NCBI GenBank assembly: GCA_051001975.1
Contig: JBPCMU010000020.1
Location: 1 to 64,000 of the forward strand
DNA from: DATAEG01 sp051001975
GTDB lineage: Bacteria; Actinomycetota; Actinomycetes; Mycobacteriales; Jatrophihabitantaceae
Reading direction: 5' to 3'
DNA: 64,000 nucleotides
Below the pieces are notes generated by a model. That model had not been told where the DNA came from. It saw only the letters and a list, made by a program, of their open reading frames with translations, and made no database searches. The translations under genes were made by a program, and so were the position numbers. Positions 48,921-58,145 of this stretch are shown in pieces; within the stretch, counting starts at the first letter, position 1; each line of letters starts with the position of its first letter.

Positions 48921-50281
48921 TGCCCGGAAGAACTCGCGGAAGCAGCAAGAAGCGCGATGACAAGAGCAGCGGGAAGCAGTACTCGGCGTCGCGGCAGACC
49001 ACCGAGGGCCGCGTCTACACCGTCACCGGTGGCGACTGGGACTCGATCTTCGGCGGCGACCCGATCACCGAGGAGCGGCTGGTCCTCAACATGGGCCCGC
49101 AGCACCCGTCCACGCACGGCGTGCTCCGCCTCGTCCTCGAACTCGAGGGTGAGACCGTGACCGACATCCGCGTCGTGATCGGGTATCTGCACACCGGCAT
49201 CGAGAAGAACACCGAGTACCGGACCTGGACGCAGGCCGTCACCTTCCTGACCCGCGCCGACTACCTCAGTCCGATGTTCAACGAGACCGCCTACAGCCTC
49301 GGCGTCGAGCGTTTGCTGGGCATCGAGGTGCCCGAGCGCGCCAGGCTGATCCGCATCATGATGATGGAGATCAACCGGCTCGCGTCCCACTGGGTCTGGC
49401 TGGCCACCGGCGGCATGGAACTCGGTGCGCTCACCGCCATGACCAACGGTTTCCGCGCGCGGGAAAAATGCCTGGACATCTTCGAGCTGATCACTGGGCT
49501 GCGGATGAACAACGCCTACATCCGTCCCGGCGGCGTGGCGCAGGATCTGCCGGACAACGGTGTCGAGGAGATCCGCAACTGGATCGTGCTGATGAACGAG
49601 GAGCTGGCCGGCCTCGAGAAGTTGCTGCGTGGCCAGCCGATCTGGATCAACCGTCTGAAGGATGTCGGCTGGATCGGCGTCGAGGGCTGCCTGTCCCTCG
49701 GCATCACCGGACCGTTGCTGCGTGCCGCCGGCCTGCCGTGGGATTTGCGCAAGACCGACCCGTACCTGGGCTACGACGAGTTCGACTTCGAGGTGCCCAC
49801 CGATGATCGCGGTGACTGCTGGTCGCGGTTCGTGGTGCGGGTCGCCGAAATGCACGAGTCGCTGCGAATCGTGCAGCAGGTGCTGGACCGTCTCGAACCA
49901 GGTCCGGTCGTCGTGGACGATCCCAAGATCGCCTGGCCAGCCAAGCTCTCGCTCGGCCCGGACGGGATGGGCACCTCTCCCGAGCACGTCGCGAAGATCA
50001 TGAACACGTCGATGGAGTCGCTCATCCACCACTTCAAGCTGGTCACCGAGGGCTTCCGCGTCCCGGCCGGCCAGGTGTACTCCGCGGTTGAGTCGCCACG
50101 TGGTGAGCTCGGCGCGCACGTCGTCAGCGACGGCGGCACCCGGCCCTACCGAGTGCACTTCCGCGAGCCGTCCTTCGTCAACCTGCAGGCCACCCGAGTA
50201 CTGGCCGAGGGCGGCATGGTTGCCGACGTGATCGCATCCGTGGCGTCCATCGATCCGGTCATGGGAGGCGTCGACCGATGA
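48920..50281 (+). CDS. nuoD: NADH-quinone oxidoreductase subunit D
   Basis: A 453-residue 49-kDa subunit forming the quinone pocket with NuoB. Motifs: NMGPQHPSTHGVLRLVLELE (quinone-site His), GYLHTGIEKN, EINRLASHWVWL, and the C-terminal RPYRVHFREPSFVNLQ, a hydrogenase-like end with Cys replaced. The first ~35 residues (Lys/Ser-rich) are an extra basic lead. The ATG shares a base with the nuoC stop, and the nuoE start overlaps its own stop. Confidence 0.97.
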   Translation: MPGRTRGSSKKRDDKSSGKQYSASRQTTEGRVYTVTGGDWDSIFGGDPITEERLVLNMGPQHPSTHGVLRLVLELEGETVTDIRVVIGYLHTGIEKNTEYRTWTQAVTFLTRADYLSPMFNETAYSLGVERLLGIEVPERARLIRIMMMEINRLASHWVWLATGGMELGALTAMTNGFRAREKCLDIFELITGLRMNNAYIRPGGVAQDLPDNGVEEIRNWIVLMNEELAGLEKLLRGQPIWINRLKDVGWIGVEGCLSLGITGPLLRAAGLPWDLRKTDPYLGYDEFDFEVPTDDRGDCWSRFVVRVAEMHESLRIVQQVLDRLEPGPVVVDDPKIAWPAKLSLGPDGMGTSPEHVAKIMNTSMESLIHHFKLVTEGFRVPAGQVYSAVESPRGELGAHVVSDGGTRPYRVHFREPSFVNLQATRVLAEGGMVADVIASVASIDPVMGGVDR

Positions 50282-51147
50282 GTCAGCCCATTCGGTCGTC
50301 CATGGACGAGAACACCCGCAGCACGCTGCTCACCATCGAAAGACCCGGTGACGCATCGGTCTTCGGCGCCGACGTGGCCACCGCTGCCGCGGAGATCATC
50401 ACGCGCTACCCGGGCGGCCAGTCGCGTTCTGCGCTGCTGCCGATGCTGCATCTGGTGCAGTCCGAGCAGGGCTACGTCAGCCCTGACGGCATCGCGTTCT
50501 GCGCGGAGATGCTGGACCTGACCCACGCGCAGGTCGCTGCGGTCGTGACGTTCTACACGATGTACAAACGCAAGCCGACCGGCGAGTACCTCGTCAGCGT
50601 CTGCACCAACACGCTGTGCGGGCTGCTCGGCGGCGACGAGATCTACGCCGCGCTGAGCAAGGAACTCGGCATCGGGATGAACCAGACGTCTGCCGACGGT
50701 TCGATCACCCTCGAGCACGCCGAGTGCCTCGCCGCCTGCGACTACGCGCCGGTCGTCACCGTCAACTACGAGTTCTTCGACAACCAGACCACCGAGTCCG
50801 CCAGCGACCTGGTCGGCAAGCTGCGTGACGGGGAGCGCCCGGCACCCACCCGGGGCGCCGCGCTGTGCACGTTCAAGGAGATCTCGCGGCAGATCGCCGG
50901 TTTCCTCGACGAGCGCCCCGAGTCGGTGTCCGCCCCGACCGCCGGCACGCCGAGCCTCGTCGGGGTCCGGCTCGCGGCGGAGAAGGGCGAGACCGCGCCA
51001 AGCTACGGCGGGCAGTCGGCCGGCGGCGCCCCGGAGACCACCGGGAGCGAGCAGCCCACCAGCGCCAACGATGCTCCGCTGAGCACCGCAGAGAGCGACG
51101 CCGACCACCCGGCCCCGCCGGCCGGCGCCAAGGAGGAGGACAGCTGA
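50278..51147 (+). CDS. nuoE: NADH-quinone oxidoreductase subunit E
   Basis: A 289-residue 24-kDa subunit with [2Fe-2S] cluster N1a: ligands in SVCTNTLCGLLGG and AECLAACDYAP (C-x4-C ... C-x3-C). It is much longer than the ~165-residue enterobacterial protein because of a ~90-residue C-terminal Pro/Ser/Glu-rich, probably disordered tail (TAPSYGGQSAGGAPETTGSE), a feature often seen in actinobacteria. Starts inside the nuoD stop (ATGA), ends overlapping the nuoF ATG. Confidence 0.95.
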   Translation: MSQPIRSSMDENTRSTLLTIERPGDASVFGADVATAAAEIITRYPGGQSRSALLPMLHLVQSEQGYVSPDGIAFCAEMLDLTHAQVAAVVTFYTMYKRKPTGEYLVSVCTNTLCGLLGGDEIYAALSKELGIGMNQTSADGSITLEHAECLAACDYAPVVTVNYEFFDNQTTESASDLVGKLRDGERPAPTRGAALCTFKEISRQIAGFLDERPESVSAPTAGTPSLVGVRLAAEKGETAPSYGGQSAGGAPETTGSEQPTSANDAPLSTAESDADHPAPPAGAKEEDS

Positions 51148-52490
51148 TGCCGCTGACTCCCGTGCTGACCAAGCGGTTCGACACCGACGAGCCTTGGCGT
51201 ATCGACAACTACGAGCGGCTCGAGGGCTACGCCGGGCTGCGCAAGGCGTTGACGATGCAGCCCGACGACATCATCAGTCTGGTCAAGGAGTCCTCGCTGC
51301 GCGGTCGCGGTGGCGCGGGCTTCCCGACCGGGATGAAGTGGCAGTTCATCCCGCAGGCGCAATCACCCAAAGACGGGCAGGGCGAGGCGAGCCGTCCTCA
51401 CTACGTCGTCGTCAATGCCGACGAGGGCGAGCCAGGCACCTGCCGTGACCTGCCGCTGATGATGAACGACCCGCACTCGATGATCGAGGGCATCATCATC
51501 GCCTGCTACGCGGTGCGCGCCGAGCACGCGTTCGTCTACATCCGCGGCGAGGCCGTGCACGCCATCCGCAGGGTGACCCGTGCCGTCGTCGAAGCGCAGC
51601 AGAAGGGCTACCTCGGCAAGAACGTCCTGGGCAGCGACTTCGACTGCCGGATCACCGTGCACAACGGAGCGGGCGCCTACATCTGCGGTGAAGAGACCGC
51701 GTTGCTGGACTCGCTGGAGGGAAAGCGCGGCCAGCCGCGGCTCAAGCCGCCGTTCCCGGCGACCAACGGCCTGTACGACGCACCCACGGTGGTGAACAAC
51801 GTCGGCACCCTGGCCTCCGTCCCATGCATCGTCCTGGGCGGCGCGGAGTGGTGGAAGTCGATCGCCGCCGCAGGTGCAGAGGGTTCGCCGGGTACGTCGG
51901 TGTTCTCGCTGTCCGGCCGGGTGAAGAACCCCGGCCAGTACGAGGCGCCGATGGGCACCACGCTGCGCGAACTGCTGGAGATGGCCGGCGGGATGAGCCG
52001 CGGCAAGGAGTTGAAGTTCTGGACTCCGGGCGGCGCCTCCTGCCCACTGTTCACGAAGGAGCACCTCGACGTCCCGCTGGACTTCGACTCGGTCGTCAAG
52101 GCCGGTTCGATCAACGGCACCTCCGCGGTGATGATCTTCGACGAGGGCGACGACATCGTGAAAGCCGTCTGGAAGTGGTCGAAGTTCTACGAGCACGAGT
52201 CCTGCGGCAAGTGCACGCCGTGCCGCGAGGGCACGTACTGGTACGTCGGCATCTACGAGCGGCTGCTCGCCGGTGACGGCACCGAGGAGGACATCGACAC
52301 CCTGGTTGATCTGTCCGAGAACATTCTCGGCCGAGCTTTCTGCGCGTTGGGTGACGGCGCCACCAGCCCGGTCACCTCGTCGATCAAGTACTTCCGGGAC
52401 GACTACCTTGCGCTGATCAAGCCGGAGAACCGCACGCCCGCCGCGTCGGCACCCAACGCCGACAACCTCGTCGTAGCAGGAGCAAGCTGA
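51147..52490 (+). CDS. nuoF: NADH-quinone oxidoreductase subunit F
   Basis: A 447-residue 51-kDa subunit: the NADH and FMN site. GRGGAGFPTGMKW binds NADH, NADEGEPGTCRD binds FMN, and the [4Fe-4S] N3 ligands are ESCGKCTPCREGTYW plus Cys in GRAFCALGDGAT. A Shine-Dalgarno AGGAGGA precedes the ATG, which shares a base with the nuoE stop. The longer frame to 50865 is the shadow of nuoE. Confidence 0.97.
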   Translation: MPLTPVLTKRFDTDEPWRIDNYERLEGYAGLRKALTMQPDDIISLVKESSLRGRGGAGFPTGMKWQFIPQAQSPKDGQGEASRPHYVVVNADEGEPGTCRDLPLMMNDPHSMIEGIIIACYAVRAEHAFVYIRGEAVHAIRRVTRAVVEAQQKGYLGKNVLGSDFDCRITVHNGAGAYICGEETALLDSLEGKRGQPRLKPPFPATNGLYDAPTVVNNVGTLASVPCIVLGGAEWWKSIAAAGAEGSPGTSVFSLSGRVKNPGQYEAPMGTTLRELLEMAGGMSRGKELKFWTPGGASCPLFTKEHLDVPLDFDSVVKAGSINGTSAVMIFDEGDDIVKAVWKWSKFYEHESCGKCTPCREGTYWYVGIYERLLAGDGTEEDIDTLVDLSENILGRAFCALGDGATSPVTSSIKYFRDDYLALIKPENRTPAASAPNADNLVVAGAS

Positions 52491-52492
52491 AG

Positions 52493-54928
52493 ATGACCGT
52501 TGCTCCGGAAAAGGCGACGACCGCCGAAGATCTCGTCACCATCACAATCGACGGGTTCGAGATCAGCGTGCCCAAGGGCACCCTGCTCATCCGCGCTGCG
52601 GAGGAGTTGGGGATCCAGATCCCACGCTTCTGCGACCACCCGTTGCTCGACCCGGCCGGTGCCTGCCGGCAGTGCCTGGTCGAGGTCACCGACATGGGCA
52701 ACGGCCGGGGTATGCCCAAGCCGGCCGCGTCGTGTACCACCACGGTGATGCCCGGGATGGTGGTCAAGACGCAGCTCACGTCACCGGTCGCCGACAAGGC
52801 ACAGCAGGGCGTGATGGAGCTGCTGCTCATCAACCATCCGCTGGACTGCCCCATCTGCGACAAGGGCGGCGAGTGCCCGCTGCAGAACCAGGCGATGAGC
52901 AACGGCCGCGCCGAGTCGCGTTTCGTCGAGACCAAGCGGACGTTCCCCAAACCGGTCGCGGTGAGCACCCAGGTCCTGCTGGACCGGGAACGGTGCGTGC
53001 TCTGCCAGCGCTGCACCCGGTTCTCCGCGCAGATCGCAGGCGACCCGTTCATCGAGCTGCTCGAGCGCGGCGCGCAGCAGCAGGTCGGCATCTCGCCGGA
53101 TGTTCCGTTCCAGTCGTACTTCTCCGGCAACACGATCCAGATCTGCCCGGTCGGCGCGCTCACCGCCGCCTCGTACAGATTCCGGGCCCGCCCATTCGAT
53201 CTGCTCAGCACCAACAGCGTCTGCGAGCACTGCGCATCCGGCTGTGCGCAGCGCACCGACTGGCGGCGCGGCAAAGTCACCCGTCGGATGTCGGCGAACG
53301 ACCCGGCCGTGAACGAGGAGTGGAACTGCGACAAGGGCCGCTGGGGATTCGCCTACGCGGTGCAGGCCGACCGACTGACCAGCCCGCTGGTCCGCGATGA
53401 GTCCGGCCGCCTGGTCGAGGCCAGCTGGCCGGAAGCACTGGAGCGTGCCGCCGAGGGTCTGCGAGAGGCCGTCGACAACGGCGGCGTCGGCGTGCTGCCC
53501 GGCGGGCGGCTGACCGAAGAGGACGCCTACGCCTACAGCAAGTTCGCCCGGGTCGCGCTCAGCACCAACGACATCGATTTCCGGGCCCGTCCGAACAGCG
53601 ACGAGGAGCTGGCTTTCCTCGCCAACCGGATCGCCGGCACCTCGCCGGGCACCGGCTCGGTGACCTACGCCGACCTGGAGGCCGCGCCGACCGTGCTGCT
53701 GGCCGGGTTCGAGCCGGAGGAGGAGTCGCCGATCGTCTTCCTGCGGCTGCGCAAGTCCACCCGGCTTGGCAAGACGAAGGTCCTGTCCGTCGCCGCAGTG
53801 GCCAGCAACGGACTCACCAAGCTCAACGGCACCCTGCTACAGACGGTGCCGGGCAACGAGGCGGCGACCCTCAGCCAGCTCGACGGTGCCGCCACTCGAG
53901 CGTTGGAAGAAGCCGGCGCGGTCATCCTTGCCGGCGAACGGCTGGCGACAGTGCCGGGTGCGTTGAGCGCCGTCGCCGCGCTTGCCGACGCCACCGGCGC
54001 TCGGCTCGGCTGGGTGCCCCGTCGGGCGGGGGAGCGTGGCGCGCTGGACGCCGGCACGCTGCCCACGCTGCTGCCCGGTGGCCGTCCGATCAGCGACGAC
54101 GCCGCACGGGTCGAGGTGGAGCGGGTCTGGTCGGCCAGCGTGCCGACAGCGCCCGGTCGCGGGCTGGCCGGCATCCTCGCCGCAGCTGGCGACGGCACTC
54201 TGAGCGCATTGCTCGTCGGCGGCGTCGATCCCGCGGATCTGCCTGACCAGGCGGCGGTTCACGCCGCGCTCGGCCGAGTCGGCTTCGTGGTGAGCCTGGA
54301 GCTCCGGCGCAGTGCGCTGACCGAACGGGCCGACGTCGTGCTGCCGGTCGCCCCGGTCGCCGAGAAGTCCGGCCGCTTCGTGAACTGGGAGGGCCGGCGC
54401 CGGGCGTTCGTGCTGGCCATCGAGGGCACCGGGGCGATGTCCGACGGCCGAGTGTTGAACGCGCTCGCCGACGAGCTGGACGTGTTCTTGGGACTGGCCA
54501 CCGCGGAGCAGGCTGCTGCGGAACTGGACCGGCTCGGCGTGGGCACTGCCCGAGTCGCGCCAGCAGCTGTGCCACCGAGCTCGGCGCCGACACCGGCGGT
54601 AGGCGAAGCCGTTCTGGCGACCTGGGCGGAGCTAGTCGACGCCGGACGGATGAGTGACGGCGACGAGAACTTCGCCCGTACCGCGAAGCCGGCTCGCGCG
54701 CTGCTGAGCCAGGCGACGGCAGCGCAGACCGGTGTCCGCCAGGGTGATCACGTTACGATCACCGGGCCGGACGGGTCGCTGCGCCTGCCGGTCGTCATCT
54801 CGAACCTGCCCGACGACGTCGTGTGGGTGCCGACCAACTCACGTGACTACCCGGTCCGCTCCGCACTCGGCGCCGCCGCAGGGGACATTGTCGGGCTGGC
54901 CGCCGCGTCCGGAGGTGATCACCGATGA
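52493..54928 (+). CDS. nuoG: NADH-quinone oxidoreductase subunit G
   Basis: An 811-residue iron-sulfur subunit. N-terminal [2Fe-2S] ligands are in RFCDHP and AGACRQCLVEV, then the His/Cys cluster N5 (HPLDCPICDKGGECPLQNQA) and N4 (CVLCQRCTRFS plus QICPVGAL). The extra cluster N7 set typical of bacterial NuoG is present: CEHCASGC followed ~27 residues later by WNCDKGRW. The rest is a molybdopterin-oxidoreductase-like fold without cofactor motifs, ending in a MopB-type C-terminal barrel (GDHVTITGPDGSLRLPVVIS). Starts two bases after the nuoF stop. Confidence 0.96.
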   Translation: MTVAPEKATTAEDLVTITIDGFEISVPKGTLLIRAAEELGIQIPRFCDHPLLDPAGACRQCLVEVTDMGNGRGMPKPAASCTTTVMPGMVVKTQLTSPVADKAQQGVMELLLINHPLDCPICDKGGECPLQNQAMSNGRAESRFVETKRTFPKPVAVSTQVLLDRERCVLCQRCTRFSAQIAGDPFIELLERGAQQQVGISPDVPFQSYFSGNTIQICPVGALTAASYRFRARPFDLLSTNSVCEHCASGCAQRTDWRRGKVTRRMSANDPAVNEEWNCDKGRWGFAYAVQADRLTSPLVRDESGRLVEASWPEALERAAEGLREAVDNGGVGVLPGGRLTEEDAYAYSKFARVALSTNDIDFRARPNSDEELAFLANRIAGTSPGTGSVTYADLEAAPTVLLAGFEPEEESPIVFLRLRKSTRLGKTKVLSVAAVASNGLTKLNGTLLQTVPGNEAATLSQLDGAATRALEEAGAVILAGERLATVPGALSAVAALADATGARLGWVPRRAGERGALDAGTLPTLLPGGRPISDDAARVEVERVWSASVPTAPGRGLAGILAAAGDGTLSALLVGGVDPADLPDQAAVHAALGRVGFVVSLELRRSALTERADVVLPVAPVAEKSGRFVNWEGRRRAFVLAIEGTGAMSDGRVLNALADELDVFLGLATAEQAAAELDRLGVGTARVAPAAVPPSSAPTPAVGEAVLATWAELVDAGRMSDGDENFARTAKPARALLSQATAAQTGVRQGDHVTITGPDGSLRLPVVISNLPDDVVWVPTNSRDYPVRSALGAAAGDIVGLAAASGGDHR

Positions 54929-56283
54929 TGCTCGCCGCTCCTGAACATCCGATGGGTGTGTTCGGCACCGAACCGGTGTGGATCATGATCATCAAGGTGG
55001 TCGCGGTCTTCGCGTTCCTCGTGGTGATGACGCTGTTCTCGATCGTCTTCGAGCGCAAGGTCGTCGGCCGGATGCAGAACCGGATCGGCCCCAACCGCAC
55101 TGGCCCGTGGGGGACGTTGCAGTCGCTGGCCGACGGCGTCAAGCTTGCGTTGAAGGAAGAGATCATCCCGACGCTGGCCGACAAGCCGGTGTACTGGATC
55201 GCCCCCGTGCTGTCCGCGACGCCGGCCTTCCTGGCGTTCTCGGTCATCCCGTTCGGGCCGACCGTCTCGATGTTCGGCAACCACACCGCGCTGCAGCTCA
55301 CCGACCTGCCGGTTGGGGTGTTGGTGATCTTCGCCTGCTCGTCGCTCGGTGTGTACGGCATCGTGCTGGCCGGCTGGGCGTCCGGCTCGACATATCCACT
55401 CCTGGGTGGCCTGCGCTCCGCGGCGCAGATGATCTCCTACGAAGTCGGCATGGGGCTGTCGATGGTGGCGGTGTTCCTGTTCGCCGACACCATGTCCACG
55501 TCCGGCATCGTCGCCAGCCAGCACCGGCTCTGGAACGTCGTCCCGCTGTTCGTGTCTTTCGCCATCTACGCCGTCTCGGTCGTCGGCGAGACGAACCGCG
55601 CGCCGTTCGACCTGCCCGAGGCGGAGTCCGAACTCGTCGGCGGGTTCCACACCGAGTATTCGTCGTTCAAGTTCGCGATGTTCTTCCTCGCCGAGTACAT
55701 CAACATGGTCACCGTCTCGGCCCTCGCCACCACGCTGTTCCTCGGTGGCTGGCGGGCACCCTGGCCGCTGTCGCTGTGGGACGGCGCCAACTCCGGCTGG
55801 TGGCCGATCCTCTGGTTCACCGCCAAGGTGATCGCGATCATCTTCGTCTTCGTCTGGCTGCGCGGCACGCTGCCCCGCCTGCGTTACGACCAGTTCATGG
55901 CCTTCGGCTGGAAGGTGCTCATCCCGATCAACCTCGTCTGGATCCTCGCCGTCACGGCTATCCACGTTTTGCGCGATCGAGGCTGGCCGGCCTGGCAGGC
56001 AACGGTCATCCCGCTCGGCATCGTCCTGATCGTCGTGGTCATCCCGGCGCTGATGGTGTGGGAGGGTTCATCCGCCAGACGCGCGGCCGAACTCGCCGAG
56101 GACGAGGAGGACGACGCGCAGGAGCCGCTGACGTTCCCGATCCCGCCGATGGACCTCGTCGTACCGAAGTCCCCACGCCAGCTCGCCACCGCAAGTGTGA
56201 GCCGGCGAACCGCAGAACTCGAAGGCGACCCCTCCGACGCGTCGGCCCGGTCGGCGGAGCGCCCAAGGAGCAACGATGGCTGA
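54925..56283 (+). CDS. nuoH: NADH-quinone oxidoreductase subunit H
   Basis: A 452-residue, eight-helix subunit linking the quinone cavity to the proton channels. Signatures: FERKVVGRMQNRIGPNRTGP, ADGVKLALKEEIIP, ETNRAPFDLPEAESELVGGF and RGTLPRLRYDQFM. Compared with ~325 residues in Escherichia coli it has a charged C-terminal extension of ~75 residues (EDEEDDAQEPLTFPIPPMD onward), usual in actinobacteria. Overlaps nuoG by ATGA and nuoI by eight bases. Confidence 0.97.
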   Translation: MMLAAPEHPMGVFGTEPVWIMIIKVVAVFAFLVVMTLFSIVFERKVVGRMQNRIGPNRTGPWGTLQSLADGVKLALKEEIIPTLADKPVYWIAPVLSATPAFLAFSVIPFGPTVSMFGNHTALQLTDLPVGVLVIFACSSLGVYGIVLAGWASGSTYPLLGGLRSAAQMISYEVGMGLSMVAVFLFADTMSTSGIVASQHRLWNVVPLFVSFAIYAVSVVGETNRAPFDLPEAESELVGGFHTEYSSFKFAMFFLAEYINMVTVSALATTLFLGGWRAPWPLSLWDGANSGWWPILWFTAKVIAIIFVFVWLRGTLPRLRYDQFMAFGWKVLIPINLVWILAVTAIHVLRDRGWPAWQATVIPLGIVLIVVVIPALMVWEGSSARRAAELAEDEEDDAQEPLTFPIPPMDLVVPKSPRQLATASVSRRTAELEGDPSDASARSAERPRSNDG

Positions 56284-56935
56284 TCTGCCTGTACCTGCAC
56301 ACGACCCGCCGAAGAAGGCACCCCCGCTGCCCGAGCCCGCCAACAGCGCCGCCGGTTTCGCGAAGGGCTTCGGGCTGACCTTTTCGACGATGTTCAAACA
56401 CGTCTACACCGAGCAGTACCCGTTCGACTTCTACCCGACGAAGGCCCGCTACCACGGCCGGCACGTGCTCAACCGGCACCCGGACGGCCTGGAGAAGTGC
56501 GTCGGCTGCGAGCTCTGCGCGTGGGCCTGCCCGGCGGACGCGATCTATGTCGAAGGCGGCGACAACACGGACGAGGCGCGCTACTCGCCCGGTGAGCGAT
56601 ACGGCGCGATCTACCAGATCAACTACCTGCGCTGCATCTTCTGCGGGCTGTGCATAGAGGCGTGCCCGACGCGGTCGCTGACGATGTCGAACGAATACGA
56701 GCTCGCACTCGACAACCGGCAGGAGCTCATCTACACCAAGGAGCAGCTGATGGCGCCGCTGCTGCCGGGCATGGAGGCCCCGCCGCACCCGATGCGCCTC
56801 GGCGACGACGAGAAGGACTACTACACCGTCGAGTCGCAGGCCCCGCTGCAGCAGGGCGCCCCGCAGAGCACGGCCAACGTCGCCGGCAAGCCCATTACCG
56901 GCCACGCGATCGAGGTGGGACGTCACCATGACTGA
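56276..56935 (+). CDS. nuoI: NADH-quinone oxidoreductase subunit I
   Basis: A 219-residue ferredoxin-like subunit with two [4Fe-4S] clusters (N6a, N6b): ligand sets CVGCELCAWACPADAI and CIFCGLCIEACPTRSL. The lead is Pro-rich (PVPAHDPPKKAPPLPEPANS), and the amphipathic segment FGLTFSTMFKH packs on the membrane arm. The C-terminal ~70 residues after the second cluster are longer than in enterobacteria. Its start lies within the end of nuoH. A 102-base gap to nuoJ follows, the only sizeable gap between nuoC and nuoN. Confidence 0.97.
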   Translation: MADLPVPAHDPPKKAPPLPEPANSAAGFAKGFGLTFSTMFKHVYTEQYPFDFYPTKARYHGRHVLNRHPDGLEKCVGCELCAWACPADAIYVEGGDNTDEARYSPGERYGAIYQINYLRCIFCGLCIEACPTRSLTMSNEYELALDNRQELIYTKEQLMAPLLPGMEAPPHPMRLGDDEKDYYTVESQAPLQQGAPQSTANVAGKPITGHAIEVGRHHD

Positions 56936-57037
56936 CCGCCTCTGCGGATTCCACTGTTGTTGTCGCGTACCAGCCGTACAGAATCAGGCGATGTTGCCTG
57001 TTGGCTCCAGCGGATCGCATCCTTGGCAGCGCGCCTC

Positions 57038-57838
57038 ATGAGCGCCGTCGTCGCTTCGGGTGCGCTGATGAACGGCACCGTGCCGCTCGGTGAGGCTGTC
57101 GCGTTCTGGATCCTCGGCCCGCTGTCGCTGGCCGGCGCCATCGGGATGGTCCTGTTCCGCAACGCCATCCACTCGGCGCTCTCGCTCGTCGCGACGATGA
57201 TGAGCCTCGGTGCGTTCTACGTCATCGAGCAGGGCCCGTTCCTCGGCCTGGTGCAGATCATCGTCTACACCGGCGCGATCATGATCTTGTTCCTGTTCGT
57301 CCTCATGCTCGTCGGGCGGGACTCGTCGGACTCCGTCGTCGAGACGCTGCGCGGCCAGCGGTTGGGCGCCGCGCTGTTCGGGCTTGCGTTCGCGTTACTG
57401 GTCGCGATCGGTGTCGGCAAGGCGTTCCAGGGCGACCAGACGCCGGTCGACCTCAACACGCCGAACGCGAACGGCGGGAACGTCAACTCGATCGCGCAGT
57501 TGCTGTTCACGAAGTACCTGTTCGTCTTCGAGCTGACGTCGGCGCTGCTGATCGTCGCGGCCGTCGGCGCGATGGTGCTCGCGCACATCGAGCGGGAGGG
57601 TCGCAAGCCGACGCAGAAATCGATCGCCCGCGAGCGCATCCGCTCCGGCCGCCCGCAGCCGCTGCCCGGCCCGGGTGTGCTCTCCACCGGCAACGCGGTC
57701 GGCACCCCCGCGCTGCTGCCCGACGGCTCGATCTCCCACGAGTCCGTCATGGCCGGGACGCACGAATTTCCGCCCTACGAAGGCATTCCCGGCGCCCTCG
57801 AGCCCGGCGACTACGACGACAGCGAGGTGAGGTCGTGA
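57038..57838 (+). CDS. nuoJ: NADH-quinone oxidoreductase subunit J
   Basis: A five-helix membrane subunit, ~266 residues from the ATG at 57038. GEAVAFWILGPLSLAGAIGM begins the conserved part; HSALSLVATMMSLGAFYVI contains the pi-bulge-like third helix and QIIVYTGAIMILFLFVLMLV is the hallmark. The C-terminal ~90 residues are a soluble extension. The start is uncertain: ATG at 57068 (MNGTVPLGEA) is nearer to the conserved region and neither has a strong Shine-Dalgarno; the frame is open to 56957. The GTGA overlap with nuoK couples the two. Confidence 0.92.
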   Translation: MSAVVASGALMNGTVPLGEAVAFWILGPLSLAGAIGMVLFRNAIHSALSLVATMMSLGAFYVIEQGPFLGLVQIIVYTGAIMILFLFVLMLVGRDSSDSVVETLRGQRLGAALFGLAFALLVAIGVGKAFQGDQTPVDLNTPNANGGNVNSIAQLLFTKYLFVFELTSALLIVAAVGAMVLAHIEREGRKPTQKSIARERIRSGRPQPLPGPGVLSTGNAVGTPALLPDGSISHESVMAGTHEFPPYEGIPGALEPGDYDDSEVRS

Positions 57839-58134
57839 ATCCGAGCTACTACCTGATCCTGTCGGCCGCGCTGTTCTCCGTCGGCGCGGTCGGCGTGCTG
57901 GTGCGCCGCAACGCGATCGTCGTATTCATGTCCGTCGAGCTGATGCTCAACGCCGTGAACCTCTCGCTGGTCACGTTCTCCCGCATCAACGGCAACCTCG
58001 AGGGCCAGGTGATGGCGTTCTTCGTCATGGTCGTCGCGGCGGCCGAGGTCGTGGTGGGCCTAGCGATCATCATGACCATCTTCCGCACTAGAAGGTCCGC
58101 GTCCGTCGACGACGCGAACCTCCTGAAGTACTAG
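57835..58134 (+). CDS. nuoK: NADH-quinone oxidoreductase subunit K
   Basis: A 99-residue, three-helix subunit of the proton channel. NAIVVFMSVELMLNAVNLSL contains the conserved glutamate of helix 2, and FFVMVVAAAEVVVGLAIIM the one of helix 3; both are needed for proton pumping. GTG start overlapping the nuoJ stop. Length is exactly that of the family. Confidence 0.97.
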   Translation: MNPSYYLILSAALFSVGAVGVLVRRNAIVVFMSVELMLNAVNLSLVTFSRINGNLEGQVMAFFVMVVAAAEVVVGLAIIMTIFRTRRSASVDDANLLKY

Positions 58135-58145
58135 GAGCCCCAGGG